Assembly (NCBI GenBank): GCA_947630475.1
Contig: CANRHR010000006.1
Coordinates: forward strand, 1-64,000
DNA length: 64,000 bases
Direction of reading: 5' to 3'
Source: an uncultured Clostridia bacterium
Lineage (GTDB): Bacteria; Bacillota; Clostridia; Lachnospirales; CAG-274
Below are positions 56,177-64,000 of the stretch, piece by piece (position 1 is the first letter of the stretch; the number at the start of each line of letters is the position of its first letter). The notes under the pieces were generated by a model, which was given only the letters and a program-made list of their open reading frames with translations, searched no databases and had not been told where the DNA came from. The translations under genes were made by a program, and so were the position numbers.

Positions 56177-56809
56177 ATGTGGGTTTACGAAAAAAAATTG
56201 GAGTTTCCCGTAAAAATCAAAAAAACCAATCCCGCTCTTGCTAAATGTATTCTCACTCAATACGGCGGCCCTGACGGCGAGCTTGCGGCATCTCTTCGCT
56301 ATTTAAGCCAAAGATTTACCACAGTCACGCCCGAAGCAAAGGCTACTTTAAACGATATAGGTACAGAAGAGCTGGCTCATCTTGAGATGATAGGCTCCAT
56401 TGTTATGCAGCTTTCAGAAGATGCCGATATGCAAGAAATCAAAAATCAAGGCTTTGACTCATATTATGTTGACCATGGCTTGGGAATATATCCCGCTTCC
56501 GCGTCCGGCGTACCGTTTACGGCGGCATATCTTCAATCAAAAGGCGACCCAATTACAGATCTTTATGAAGATATGGCGGCGGAGCAAAAGGCTCGTTCAA
56601 CCTACGAATATCTACTCAATCTTACAGATGATCCTGATGTTGCAGAGCCTTTAAAATTTTTAAGAGAAAGAGAGATTGTTCATTTCCAACGCTTTGGAGA
56701 AGCTTTGAGAACAGTACAGGATTATCTTGATTCGGAAAGATGCTTTGTTATTCCTAAGCCTAATTTTATGAATAATGATAAAAACTGCGGCTGCAAAAAA
56801 TGCAAATAA
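56177..56809 (+). CDS. cotJC: Spore coat protein CotJC, manganese catalase type
   Basis: The 210-residue protein starts MWVYEKKLEFPVKI and has the manganese-catalase ferritin-like helices with metal ligands in GGPDGELAASLRYL, GTEELAHLEMI and MAAEQKARSTYEYLL, plus REREIVHFQRFGEAL. It should break down hydrogen peroxide in the spore coat or assist coat assembly. The C-terminus is cysteine-rich (CGCKKCK), an unusual add-on that may aid cross-linking or metal binding. Confidence 0.95.
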   Translation: MWVYEKKLEFPVKIKKTNPALAKCILTQYGGPDGELAASLRYLSQRFTTVTPEAKATLNDIGTEELAHLEMIGSIVMQLSEDADMQEIKNQGFDSYYVDHGLGIYPASASGVPFTAAYLQSKGDPITDLYEDMAAEQKARSTYEYLLNLTDDPDVAEPLKFLREREIVHFQRFGEALRTVQDYLDSERCFVIPKPNFMNNDKNCGCKKCK

Positions 56810-56821
56810 GCTTGCAAAACC

Positions 56822-56851
56822 GTCGAAAAAGTCCGAAAGGACTTTTTCGAC
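56822..56851. terminator. Perfect 13-bp stem-loop after cotJC, isolated repeat hairpin
   Basis: GTCGAAAAAGTCC/GGACTTTTTCGAC with a GAAA loop lies just after cotJC. Its sequence is the same type as the right-end hairpin P4 of the dispersed repeat, standing alone here, and it may act as the operon's terminator. Confidence 0.6.
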
Positions 56852-56972
56852 ATCAAAAATATAAAATTTTCAAAAATTATTAATAAAATTTTTGATTTAT
56901 ATGATATAATATAATTAAATTGGGGAAAATCTTATTAACGCCTAATAAATTTATGAAAAACGGAGGAAAATT

Positions 56973-58427
56973 ATGAAAAAAATACTATTTGTTGCATCCG
57001 AATGTGTACCATTTATAAAAACAGGAGGACTTGCCGATGTAGTTGGAGCCCTTCCTAAGATGATGGATAAAAACCTCTATGATGTAAGAGTTATACTGCC
57101 CAATTATACCTGCATAAATAAAGAGCATAGAGATAAATTTAGATATATAACTCATTTTTATATGGATATGGGTTATAAGGCTGATCATGTCCATGTAGGA
57201 ATAATGGAATATGAGCTTGACGGCATTAAATACTATTTTATAGATAATGAATATTATTTTGGAGGAGGCTACCCTTACAGCACATTTCGTTTTGATATAG
57301 AAAAATTCTGTTTCTTTTCAAAGGCTGCTCTGGCTATTCTTCCGGTTATAGATTTTAAGCCTGATATAATACATTGTCATGACTGGCAGGCAGGCCTTAT
57401 TCCTGTTTTTGTAAAGACAAAATTTAACTGTATGTCATTTTTCAGAGATATAAAAACAATCATGACCATACATAACTTAAAATTTCAGGGAGTTTGGGAT
57501 ATAGACACTATAAAATTTTACACCGCTCTCGATGACTATCTTTTTACTAATGATAAGCTTGAATATTATTCCGATGCAAATATGCTTAAAGGCGGCTTGG
57601 TATATGCCGATTATATTACAACGGTAAGCGAAACTTATGCCGATGAGATAAAAATGCAGTATTACGGAGAGGGGCTTGACGGCTTGCTTAGGGCAAAAAG
57701 TCAATTTGTATCCGGAATTTTAAACGGAATCGACTATACAATATACGATCCTAAAACAGATAAAAATATAACTAAAAATTATTCTTCCGATAATTTTGTC
57801 GAGGCAAAAGCCGCAAACAAGCTTGCCCTTCAAAAGGAGCTGGGTCTTGCTGAGGAAAAAGACATATTTATGATCACAATCATATCAAGATTAACCGACC
57901 AAAAAGGCCTTGATTTGGTAGATTGGGTTATAAAAAGACTTTGCACCGAAAATGTACAATTCGTCGTTTTGGGAACAGGTGAAAGCAATTATGAAAATCT
58001 GTTTAAGCATTTTGCATGGCTTTATCCAAAAAGAGTTTCTGCAAATATAGGATTTTCCGATAAATTGGCGCACAAGCTCTATGCTTCATCCGATGCTGTT
58101 TTGATGCCGTCAAAATTTGAGCCATGCGGATTAACTCAGCTTATAGCGCTTAGATACGGTTCCGTTCCTATTGTAAGAGAAACAGGCGGGCTTAAAGATA
58201 CCGTTGAAGCATATAATGAATATGAAAAAACCGGAACCGGCTTCTCATTCCAAAATTATAATGCTGATGAAATGCTTAACACAGTCAATTATGCAAAAAG
58301 CGTATATTATAACGACAGAAAAGCTTGGAACGACATTGTAAAGCGTGGAATGAATATGGATTTTTCATGGAAAAGTTCTTCCGAAAAATACAGCAGGCTT
58401 TATGAAAAGCTTACCGAAAATATTTAA
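56973..58427 (+). CDS. glgA: Glycogen synthase (ADP-glucose type, GT5)
   Basis: GlgA transfers glucose from ADP-glucose to alpha-1,4-glucan. The 484-residue protein has the N-terminal substrate loop KTGGLADVVGALPK, the HCHDWQAGLIPV region, and the C-terminal motif KFEPCGLTQLIALRYGSVPI followed by RETGGLKDTV. It stands alone here; glgB, glgC and glgD are not adjacent. Glycogen is often made before sporulation, which fits the neighbouring coat operon. AACGGAGG precedes the ATG. Confidence 0.97.
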   Translation: MKKILFVASECVPFIKTGGLADVVGALPKMMDKNLYDVRVILPNYTCINKEHRDKFRYITHFYMDMGYKADHVHVGIMEYELDGIKYYFIDNEYYFGGGYPYSTFRFDIEKFCFFSKAALAILPVIDFKPDIIHCHDWQAGLIPVFVKTKFNCMSFFRDIKTIMTIHNLKFQGVWDIDTIKFYTALDDYLFTNDKLEYYSDANMLKGGLVYADYITTVSETYADEIKMQYYGEGLDGLLRAKSQFVSGILNGIDYTIYDPKTDKNITKNYSSDNFVEAKAANKLALQKELGLAEEKDIFMITIISRLTDQKGLDLVDWVIKRLCTENVQFVVLGTGESNYENLFKHFAWLYPKRVSANIGFSDKLAHKLYASSDAVLMPSKFEPCGLTQLIALRYGSVPIVRETGGLKDTVEAYNEYEKTGTGFSFQNYNADEMLNTVNYAKSVYYNDRKAWNDIVKRGMNMDFSWKSSSEKYSRLYEKLTENI

Positions 58428-58458
58428 CAAAAACAAATAAAATATCGGATACTGTATA

Positions 58459-58492
58459 TGATATTCGTACTTCGCTTACGCTATGTACTATA
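58459..58492 (+). repeat. Second dispersed repeat, copy 4
   Basis: GATATTCGTACTTCGCTTACGCTATGTACTA-like sequence gives one of the clearest copies. It directly precedes the inverted part of structured repeat copy E. Confidence 0.6.
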
Positions 58493-58557
58493 ATCAGATG
58501 TATAAAAATCTCATTCCATCGGGATTAAAAATCTCTCGAAACTTGCTGTTTTCTTCA
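58486..58557 (-). repeat. Dispersed structured repeat, inverted partial copy E'
   Basis: Read on the minus strand it gives AAAACAGCAAGTTTC, GAGATTTTTAATCCCGATGGAATGAGA and TATACATCTG, matching the middle of copy D. It abuts the forward copy E head to head. Confidence 0.7.
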
Positions 58558-58680
58558 GCGGAAATAGCATTTTCGCCGAGGAAAAAGGCGAGTTTCAAGG
58601 CTTTTAAAGCCGCCGGAACGAGCCTTTTGTTCATCTGTTTAACTTCGAAAAAGCTGCTGCAATCTGCAGCAGCTTTAATT
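58558..58680 (+). repeat. Dispersed structured repeat, forward copy E
   Basis: P2 is AAAAGGC (58583-58589) with GCCTTTT (58622-58628), P3 is GGCTTTTAAAGCC (58599-58611), and the right-end hairpin is replaced by AAGCTGCTGCA/TGCAGCAGCTT (58651-58675). The left part of P1 is lost in the junction with E'. Confidence 0.75.
58651..58675 (-). terminator. Terminator of the SASP gene
   Basis: AAGCTGCTGCA/TGCAGCAGCTT is a perfect 11-bp stem with a 3-base loop, and TTTTTCG follows on the minus strand. It lies 22 bp beyond the SASP stop codon and is at the same time the last hairpin of repeat copy E. Confidence 0.75.
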
Positions 58681-58697
58681 TTTTTACATAATTCATA

Positions 58698-58907
58698 TTA
58701 TGAATTATGTTTATTTGCCATATCTCTTTCGTAAGATTCTATCATTTTTTTAACCATATAACCGCCTACAGATCCGTTTTGATAGCTTGTTAAATCACCA
58801 TTATAGCCTCGCTTTAACGGTACACCGATTTCATTGGCTACCTCATATTTAAAGGCATCTAGGGCGGCTCTCGCCTCCGGCACTGCTTTTCTGTTTGAGC
58901 TGGACAT
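58698..58907 (-). CDS. Small acid-soluble spore protein, alpha/beta type
   Basis: These proteins coat spore DNA and protect it; the GPR protease degrades them at germination. ATG 58907 has GGAGGCG about 8 bases upstream, giving 69 residues starting MSSSNRKAVPEARAALDAFK. Family motifs are FKYEVANEIGV (GPR site region) and LTSYQNGSVGGYMVKKMIE. It is transcribed alone, presumably by sigma-G, though no clear promoter was seen. Confidence 0.97.
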   Translation of the reverse strand: MSSSNRKAVPEARAALDAFKYEVANEIGVPLKRGYNGDLTSYQNGSVGGYMVKKMIESYERDMANKHNS

Positions 58908-59234
58908 TAAAATCGCCTCCATTATTAAGCTTATTTATTGTCAGGGCTTTATAGCCCCTATTATCAAAAGACTAAATTGTAATTTAACCAACAAGTAGGT
59001 ACTCATCTCCTAAGGCGATGTGTACTTCGTTAAAAATTGTTGGTTATTATCACGCAGCGTAAGCGGAATACAAATTTACCTATTCTAAACTGCTGAATCG
59101 GCTGATATTTTTAACATCGCCATAAAATTTAAATCAAGCTTTCTTATTTGAGATAAATAACTCTGCGATGTTACACTTATATTATTACTCTTAAATTTTT
59201 TTATATTCGTCAAAATTATGTCTTTTTTTACATT
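58908..59234. other. Gene-free region with inverted copy of the second repeat
   Basis: These 327 bp hold an AGGGGCT/AAGCCCT-type dyad upstream of the SASP gene (58943-58960) and an inverted copy of the second dispersed repeat (about 59051-59076) with an associated CGCCTTAGGAG hairpin-like stretch near 59009-59022. Nothing else is recognised. Confidence 0.5.
59051..59076 (-). repeat. Second dispersed repeat, copy 5 (inverted)
   Basis: On the minus strand TTTGTATTCCGCTTACGCTGCGTG matches the repeat core TTTGTACTTCGCTTACGCTGTGTA with few changes. Confidence 0.5.
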
Positions 59235-59690
59235 TTATTCTTTTTTTATGTATTCTTCAAATTCTATTTTGCTCTCTTTAATGAGCTTACGGCTAAGCTC
59301 ATCCGGATATTTTTCCAGAGCTATTATTTTAACTATTCCGGCGTTAATAATCTGCTTAAGACACATAGAGCATGGGCTTGCGGTAACATAAAGACAAGCG
59401 CCCATACAAGATACTCCATTTACCGCACATTGAATTATTGCGTTTGCTTCTGCGTGCACCGCTCTGCAAAGCTCTTGTCGCTGACCTCTCGGAACATTTA
59501 GCTGTTCTCTTAAACATTCTCCCATATCACAGCAATTTTTAAGCCCTTTTGGGGCTCCGTTGTATCCCGTTGCCAATATCTGGTTATCTTTAACCAAAAC
59601 CGCTCCAACTTTTCTCCTTAAACAGGTTGAACGTTTGGCGGCAAGCACAGCCATTTCCATAAAATATTCATCCCAGCTTATTCTGCTCAT
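59235..59690 (-). CDS. Deoxycytidylate (dCMP) deaminase
   Basis: The enzyme converts dCMP to dUMP for thymidylate synthesis (ComEB type). The 151-residue protein has zinc-site motifs HAEANAI (about 80-86) and PCSMC (about 106-110), and the substrate region GYNGAPKGLKNCCDMGECLRE. It lies 15 bp after the TrmH-like gene, so it is probably last in the ktrB-ktrA-trmH-dCMP deaminase unit. AACATGG-AGG-type site precedes the ATG. Confidence 0.95.
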   Translation of the reverse strand: MSRISWDEYFMEMAVLAAKRSTCLRRKVGAVLVKDNQILATGYNGAPKGLKNCCDMGECLREQLNVPRGQRQELCRAVHAEANAIIQCAVNGVSCMGACLYVTASPCSMCLKQIINAGIVKIIALEKYPDELSRKLIKESKIEFEEYIKKE

Positions 59691-59705
59691 AGCCTAACCT
59701 CCATT

Positions 59706-60482
59706 TCATACAAGCCTTTGTCTTAAACATTCATAAATTATAACAGCGGCAGCGGCGGCGGCGTTTATGGATTCAGCCTTGCCTATCATAGGTATTTTTA
59801 TAAGCATATCGGCTTTTTCGGAAATCTCATCCGACAAGCCGTTTGCTTCATTGCCGATTAAAACAGCCGCTGAAGAACCTAAATCCGCTTTATATAAAGA
59901 TTTTCCCGATAAATGGGCGGCATAAATCTTTATTCCCTGCGCCTTAAGCTTATCGATAATAAAATTTAGATTGACATTTGTAACAATCGGAATATGAAAT
60001 ACAGAACCCATAGTAGAGCGTATTGTTTTGGGATTATATAAATCGGCGCAGCCTTCCGACAAAACGACACAGTCGCAGCCGGCAGCATCGGCAGTCCTTA
60101 TAACAGAGCCTAAATTACCCGGATCATTTATTTTTTCAAGCATAACCAAAAATATATTTTTATTTTTTATTATTGCGTTTATATCAAATTTCTTTTGTCG
60201 GCATACGGCTATTATACCCTGAGAATTTACCGTATCGCAAATTTTTAAAAAAATTTTTTCATCTATAATAAAAACCTCGCCCCTTTTTTTTAATTTGGCA
60301 ATATCGGTTTTTTCAATACGACTATTGGACACAGCATAATAAATAACCTCCCAATCGGGCGGTATTTCATTTACAAGCCTTTCGCCTTCCAAAACAAAAA
60401 GAGAGCTTTTATCTCTTTCTTTTTTTTGTTTTAAAGCCGAAAGCTGTTTAACTGTTTTATTTTGGGCGCTCTTTATTATCAT
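59706..60482 (-). CDS. TrmH/SpoU-family rRNA or tRNA 2'-O-methyltransferase
   Basis: The 258-residue protein has an N-terminal SpoU substrate-binding domain and a C-terminal knotted SPOUT domain with motifs NDPGNLGSVIRTADAAG (1), LIGNEANGLSDEI (2) and IPMIGKAESINAAAAAAV (3), as in 23S rRNA methylases such as RlmB and TsnR. The target RNA is not known. AAGAGG lies 8-9 bases before ATG 60482; an ATG six bases earlier is too close. It follows ktrA by 43 bp. Confidence 0.93.
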   Translation of the reverse strand: MIIKSAQNKTVKQLSALKQKKERDKSSLFVLEGERLVNEIPPDWEVIYYAVSNSRIEKTDIAKLKKRGEVFIIDEKIFLKICDTVNSQGIIAVCRQKKFDINAIIKNKNIFLVMLEKINDPGNLGSVIRTADAAGCDCVVLSEGCADLYNPKTIRSTMGSVFHIPIVTNVNLNFIIDKLKAQGIKIYAAHLSGKSLYKADLGSSAAVLIGNEANGLSDEISEKADMLIKIPMIGKAESINAAAAAAVIIYECLRQRLV

Positions 60483-60525
60483 AAACATACCTCTTATAAA
60501 AATACTTGCGAAAAATATTGCTTAT

Positions 60526-61188
60526 TTAATTATTTACATACATTTTAATGCTTTTGCTCTCTCCTATTACAACAAGTATATCATCCTCTTTTATTATTTC
60601 ATCTGGGCGTGGAGAAACGATTATTTTTTTTCTGTTGTTTCTCTTTATTGCAACTATATTAAGCCCGTATTCCGCACGAATATTTGATTTTTGAAGCGAC
60701 TTGTCAAGCCAAACCTTTTTCGGCTCTATCTCGGCTATTGTAAATTCATCCGAAAGATTTATATAATCGATTACATTAGATGTAACAAGATTTGTGGCTA
60801 TTCTTATTCCCATATCCCTTTCCGGCATAACAACTCTGTCTGCGCCAAGCTTTTCCAAAATAGAGCGCTGCATTTCATCCTTTGCCTTAACTATAACAAG
60901 AGGACAGCCTTTTTCTTTGGCAACAAGAGTAGCCATTATGCTTGCCTCAAGATTTTCACCTATGGCTACTATAACAACATCAAAATTATTAAGACCCAAG
61001 GCATCTGCGGCATGAGGCTCCATTATATCCACCTGAACGGCATGATCTGCAACGCTGCTCATCTCGTTTACAGCCTCAAGCTTTATATCGCAGCACATAA
61101 CCTCACAATTATGCCCAACAAGTGTATTAACTATGCTTTTGCCAAATCTTCCCAAGCCTATTACGGCAAATTGCTTTCTTTTTTTCAT
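60526..61188 (-). CDS. ktrA: Potassium uptake regulator KtrA (RCK protein)
   Basis: KtrA forms an octameric ring that gates the KtrB channel in answer to ATP/ADP or c-di-AMP. The 220-residue protein has an N-terminal Rossmann domain (GLGRFGKSIV; CDIKLEAV) and a C-terminal RCK_C domain (PDEIIKEDDILVVIGE). It starts 11 bp after ktrB ends, with AAGGAGG, so they form one transcript. Confidence 0.95.
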   Translation of the reverse strand: MKKRKQFAVIGLGRFGKSIVNTLVGHNCEVMCCDIKLEAVNEMSSVADHAVQVDIMEPHAADALGLNNFDVVIVAIGENLEASIMATLVAKEKGCPLVIVKAKDEMQRSILEKLGADRVVMPERDMGIRIATNLVTSNVIDYINLSDEFTIAEIEPKKVWLDKSLQKSNIRAEYGLNIVAIKRNNRKKIIVSPRPDEIIKEDDILVVIGESKSIKMYVNN

Positions 61189-61199
61189 ATTTATCCTCC

Positions 61200-62603
61200 T
61201 TAGCCAACAATTATCTTTTCTTCCGGATAATGAAGAAGATTTTTAGCGCCGTTTTTTGCTGCAATGGCAACGGCAACCGTTATAGGCCCAAGCCTGCCGA
61301 CAAACATACAAATTATAAGAACAATTTTGCTAAATGTATGAAGCTGCGGCGTTATTCCTGTTGAAAGGCCTGTTGTACCCATTGCCGAAGCCGTTTCAAA
61401 AAGTATATCTATAAACTCAATATCAGATCCGGATTCCGTTATCGAAACAAGAATTGTTGAAACAAATATAAAAAGCAGAAGCATTATTGAAACAGCAAGC
61501 GCTTTTTGCAGCGTATAAAAACTTATGCTTTTTTTAAATGCCGATATAGAGTCGTTTCCTCTTACAACAGATGCTACAGCCATCAAAACAATACCTAGTG
61601 TAACAGTTTTTATTCCTCCTGCCGTTCCTCCCGGAGAACCTCCTATTGTCATAAATATAATAGATATAAACTTTGAGGCATCCTTTAAGCCCATCTGATT
61701 TACAGAAAAAAAACCTGCCGTCCTCAGTGTAACGCTTTGAAAAAACGCCGCCACAACTTTGTTTGCAAAGCCCATCTTTCCTAAGGTTTGCGGATTGGTG
61801 TATTCTATAATAAGGAAAAAGAGAAAACCGGATATTATCATTATGCCTGTTATAAGAACAGCCAGCTTTGAATGAAGCTTAAGCCTTTTTACAGCAACAA
61901 TAGGCCTGCACTCATCTTTAAGCACACTGTGAAAATTATTTTTTACATCCAAAAGCACCGGAAAACCTATGCCACCTAATATTATTAAAATCATTAAAAT
62001 GGGCATTATTATATAATCACCCGAATAATTTATAAGGGAATTTTCGCCCAAAATATCAAAGCCTGCATTGCAGAAAGCTGATACAGAATGAAATATTCCG
62101 TTTATAAGCGCATCCTTAAAACCATAATCCTTTAAAAAGCCGACCGTCAAAAAAGCTGCGCCTATACTTTCTATAAAAAAAGTTGCCTTAATAACAGTTC
62201 TGATAAATGAAACCATACCGCTTATTGTATTTAGGTTAAAAGATTCTTGTATAATTATTCTATCTCTAAGGGTTATCTGTCTGCCTAAAAAAACAAGTAT
62301 GCTCATCATTATGCTTACAAATCCAAGCCCTCCAACCTGTATAAGTATAAGTATAACAGCCTTGCCAAAAAACGTCCACTGTGAAGCTGTGCAAAGAGTT
62401 GTAAGCCCTGTTACGCATACGGCTGATGTAGCCGTAAAAAGAGCATCGACAAATTTTGGGGATTCTCCGGTTTTGTCGGCAAAGGGCAGCATTAATAAAA
62501 CAGCGCCTATAAAAATAACAAAAGCAAAACCCATAACAATTATCTGAGTCGGATTAAACTTATATCTTATTTTTTGAAAAAACATTTTTATCTTTATATT
62601 CAT
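61200..62603 (-). CDS. ktrB: Potassium transporter KtrB (TrkH family)
   Basis: KtrB is the membrane channel subunit for potassium uptake. The 467-residue protein has eight main membrane helices with four pore loops; visible selectivity-filter-type glycines are in AVCVTGLTTL, SAFCNAGFDI, LRTAGFFSV and MGTTGLSTGI. The pore-associated stretch GSPGGTAGGIKT is typical of KtrB. It is first of the ktrB-ktrA unit. Confidence 0.95.
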   Translation of the reverse strand: MNIKIKMFFQKIRYKFNPTQIIVMGFAFVIFIGAVLLMLPFADKTGESPKFVDALFTATSAVCVTGLTTLCTASQWTFFGKAVILILIQVGGLGFVSIMMSILVFLGRQITLRDRIIIQESFNLNTISGMVSFIRTVIKATFFIESIGAAFLTVGFLKDYGFKDALINGIFHSVSAFCNAGFDILGENSLINYSGDYIIMPILMILIILGGIGFPVLLDVKNNFHSVLKDECRPIVAVKRLKLHSKLAVLITGIMIISGFLFFLIIEYTNPQTLGKMGFANKVVAAFFQSVTLRTAGFFSVNQMGLKDASKFISIIFMTIGGSPGGTAGGIKTVTLGIVLMAVASVVRGNDSISAFKKSISFYTLQKALAVSIMLLLFIFVSTILVSITESGSDIEFIDILFETASAMGTTGLSTGITPQLHTFSKIVLIICMFVGRLGPITVAVAIAAKNGAKNLLHYPEEKIIVG

Positions 62604-62639
62604 TTTTTTACACCGGCTTTAATTTTTTATTAATTTTTT

Positions 62640-62730
62640 TAATTTATAACTTCGTTTAATCGAGCGCCCGCCTCTTAGGCGGTGATTACTCACATTGACT
62701 GTAAGCTAAGTACGAGTATTGTCGCTTACA
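62640..62730 (-). repeat. Second dispersed repeat, copy 6 (inverted), with hairpin
   Basis: On the minus strand AATACTCGTACTTAGCTTAC resembles the repeat core, followed by GTGAGTAATCACCGCCT and a CCGCCTCTTAGGCGG palindrome. It lies in the 273-bp gap between ktrB and aroC; no gene or clear promoter is seen there. Confidence 0.45.
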
Positions 62731-62876
62731 TTATATCACAAACAACTATCATAAAAAATATATTTTGCAAAAATGTTTTATGAAAGTTGTAATGGGGTTA
62801 AAAAAATGATAAAATAAAATTACTTATTTTTTTACATAAAATAATATGGCAGTCTTAAACAAGAAAGGAGCTAAAT

Positions 62877-63983
62877 ATGTCAGGCTCAGTATTTGGAAAT
62901 ATATTTAAAATCTCAACCTGGGGCGAATCCCACGGAAAAGCTCTTGGAGTTATAATAGACGGATGCCCTGCCGGAATAGAAATCTCTGAGGATTATATAC
63001 AAAAAGATCTTGACAGAAGAAAACCCGGACAAAACAAATACTCGACCCAAAGAAAAGAAGCCGACAGAGTTGAAATAATGTCAGGAGTTTTTGAAGGAAA
63101 AACTACGGGAACTCCTATTTCTCTCATTATTATGAATACCGATCAGCGCTCTAAGGATTACTCCGAAATCTCAAATATATTTAGGCCCGGTCATGCCGAT
63201 TATGGCTATGAGTCAAAATATGGATTCAGAGATTACAGGGGCGGAGGACGATCTTCCGGAAGAGAAACAGCGGCAAGGGTAGCGGCAGGCGCCGTTGCAA
63301 AAAAGCTTCTGTCAATTCTCGGCATAAGCATAACAGCCTATACGCTTTCTATCGGAAGCATTGTAATAGATAAAGCAAATTTTGATAAAAACGAAATTTT
63401 TGAAAATCCATTTGCCATGCCCGATATGGCGGCGGCAAACAAAGCCGCTCTTCTTTTGGACAGGGCTGTAAAAAATCAGGATTCGGCAGGCGGTATAGTC
63501 CAATGCGAAGTATCCGGCATAAAACCCGGAATAGGAGAGCCTGTTTTTGACAAGCTTGACGCCTGCCTTGCCAAAGCAATATTATCTATAGGCGCAACAA
63601 AGGGTATAGAATTTGGGCTTGGCTTTGATGCATCAAGGGTAAGCGGCTCCTTTAACAATGATGAGTTTTTTATGAGCGGCGAAAAAATTGTTAAATACAC
63701 AAACAATTCGGGCGGTATACTGGGCGGTATATCGGACGGCGCTCCTATTGTTTTCAGAACCGCATTCAAGCCTACGCCCTCTATTGCTCAAAAACAAAAA
63801 ACCGTAACCTCAGACGGCAGAAACACCTCTGTTGAGATTAAAGGCCGCCATGATCCTATAGTTGTGGCAAGGGGCGTTATTGTGGTTGAAGCCATGACTG
63901 CCATAACGCTTGCGGATCTCATTCTTCTTAATATGTGTTCAAAAATGGAAAATGTTAAAAAATTTTATGATTCAATTCAATGA
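62877..63983 (+). CDS. aroC: Chorismate synthase
   Basis: AroC makes chorismate from EPSP with reduced FMN, the last common step to aromatic amino acids and folate. The 368-residue protein starts MSGSVFGNIFKISTWGESHG (family motif 1) and has RPGHADYGYESKYGFRDYRG, GGRSSGRETAARVAAG (motif 2), and near the C-terminus RHDPIVVARGVIVVEAMTAI-type sequence (GRHDPIVVARGV). AAGGAG lies 7 bases before the ATG. The stop is at 63983; other aro genes are not in the window. Confidence 0.97.
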   Translation: MSGSVFGNIFKISTWGESHGKALGVIIDGCPAGIEISEDYIQKDLDRRKPGQNKYSTQRKEADRVEIMSGVFEGKTTGTPISLIIMNTDQRSKDYSEISNIFRPGHADYGYESKYGFRDYRGGGRSSGRETAARVAAGAVAKKLLSILGISITAYTLSIGSIVIDKANFDKNEIFENPFAMPDMAAANKAALLLDRAVKNQDSAGGIVQCEVSGIKPGIGEPVFDKLDACLAKAILSIGATKGIEFGLGFDASRVSGSFNNDEFFMSGEKIVKYTNNSGGILGGISDGAPIVFRTAFKPTPSIAQKQKTVTSDGRNTSVEIKGRHDPIVVARGVIVVEAMTAITLADLILLNMCSKMENVKKFYDSIQ

Positions 63984-64000
63984 TATTTCTGTCCAGTTTA

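Overview
The window comes from a low-GC, Gram-positive, spore-forming and flagellated bacterium of the class Clostridia, probably a relative of the Lachnospirales. This rests on AGGAGG-type ribosome binding sites, the full S10-spc-alpha ribosomal gene cluster in Firmicutes order with a zinc-type S14, an L17 with a long insertion, a cotJABC spore-coat operon, an alpha/beta small acid-soluble spore protein, sigma-28-type promoters before flagellar genes, and S-layer-homology (SLH) surface proteins. No species is claimed.

Layout. Bases 1-75 are the end of a GC-rich histidine kinase gene, unlike everything else here. At 588-5194 on the minus strand lies the str group rpsL-rpsG-fusA-tuf, divergent from an Rrf2-type regulator (5499-5930). 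At 6006-16523 (minus) are two very large secreted SLH proteins, one with a cohesin-like domain and one a 2061-residue pectinesterase, with almost identical C-terminal anchors. A tRNA-Leu(CAG) and the flagellar cap operon fliD-flgN-like-flaG-fliS follow (16745-20445). At 21351-36380 (minus) is the ribosomal supercluster, from rpsJ through secY, adk, infA and rpoA to rplQ; its strong promoter is at 36719-36747. Then come hflX, an M29 aminopeptidase, a PD-(D/E)XK plus DinG-like helicase, a sensor kinase with a REC-HD response regulator, a TPR membrane protein and tyrS. A flagellin with a second FliS-like chaperone lies at 48350-49670. The last part holds two HtrA proteases, a signal-less amidase, an ArsC/Spx-like protein, an AI-2E family permease, cotJABC, glgA, a SASP gene, a potassium-uptake pair (ktrB-ktrA) followed by an RNA methylase and a dCMP deaminase, and aroC.

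The most interesting non-coding signal is a family of about 150-bp intergenic repeats (five near-full copies and several fragments) that fold into four stems. The stems differ in sequence between copies while base pairing is kept, as expected if the folded form is selected. One copy is bracketed by two identical 24-bp palindromes and others carry inverted or direct duplications. A second, smaller dispersed repeat has about six copies. I found no CRISPR array, prophage or transposase gene. All readings were made by eye from the sequence and translations; no database search was run.
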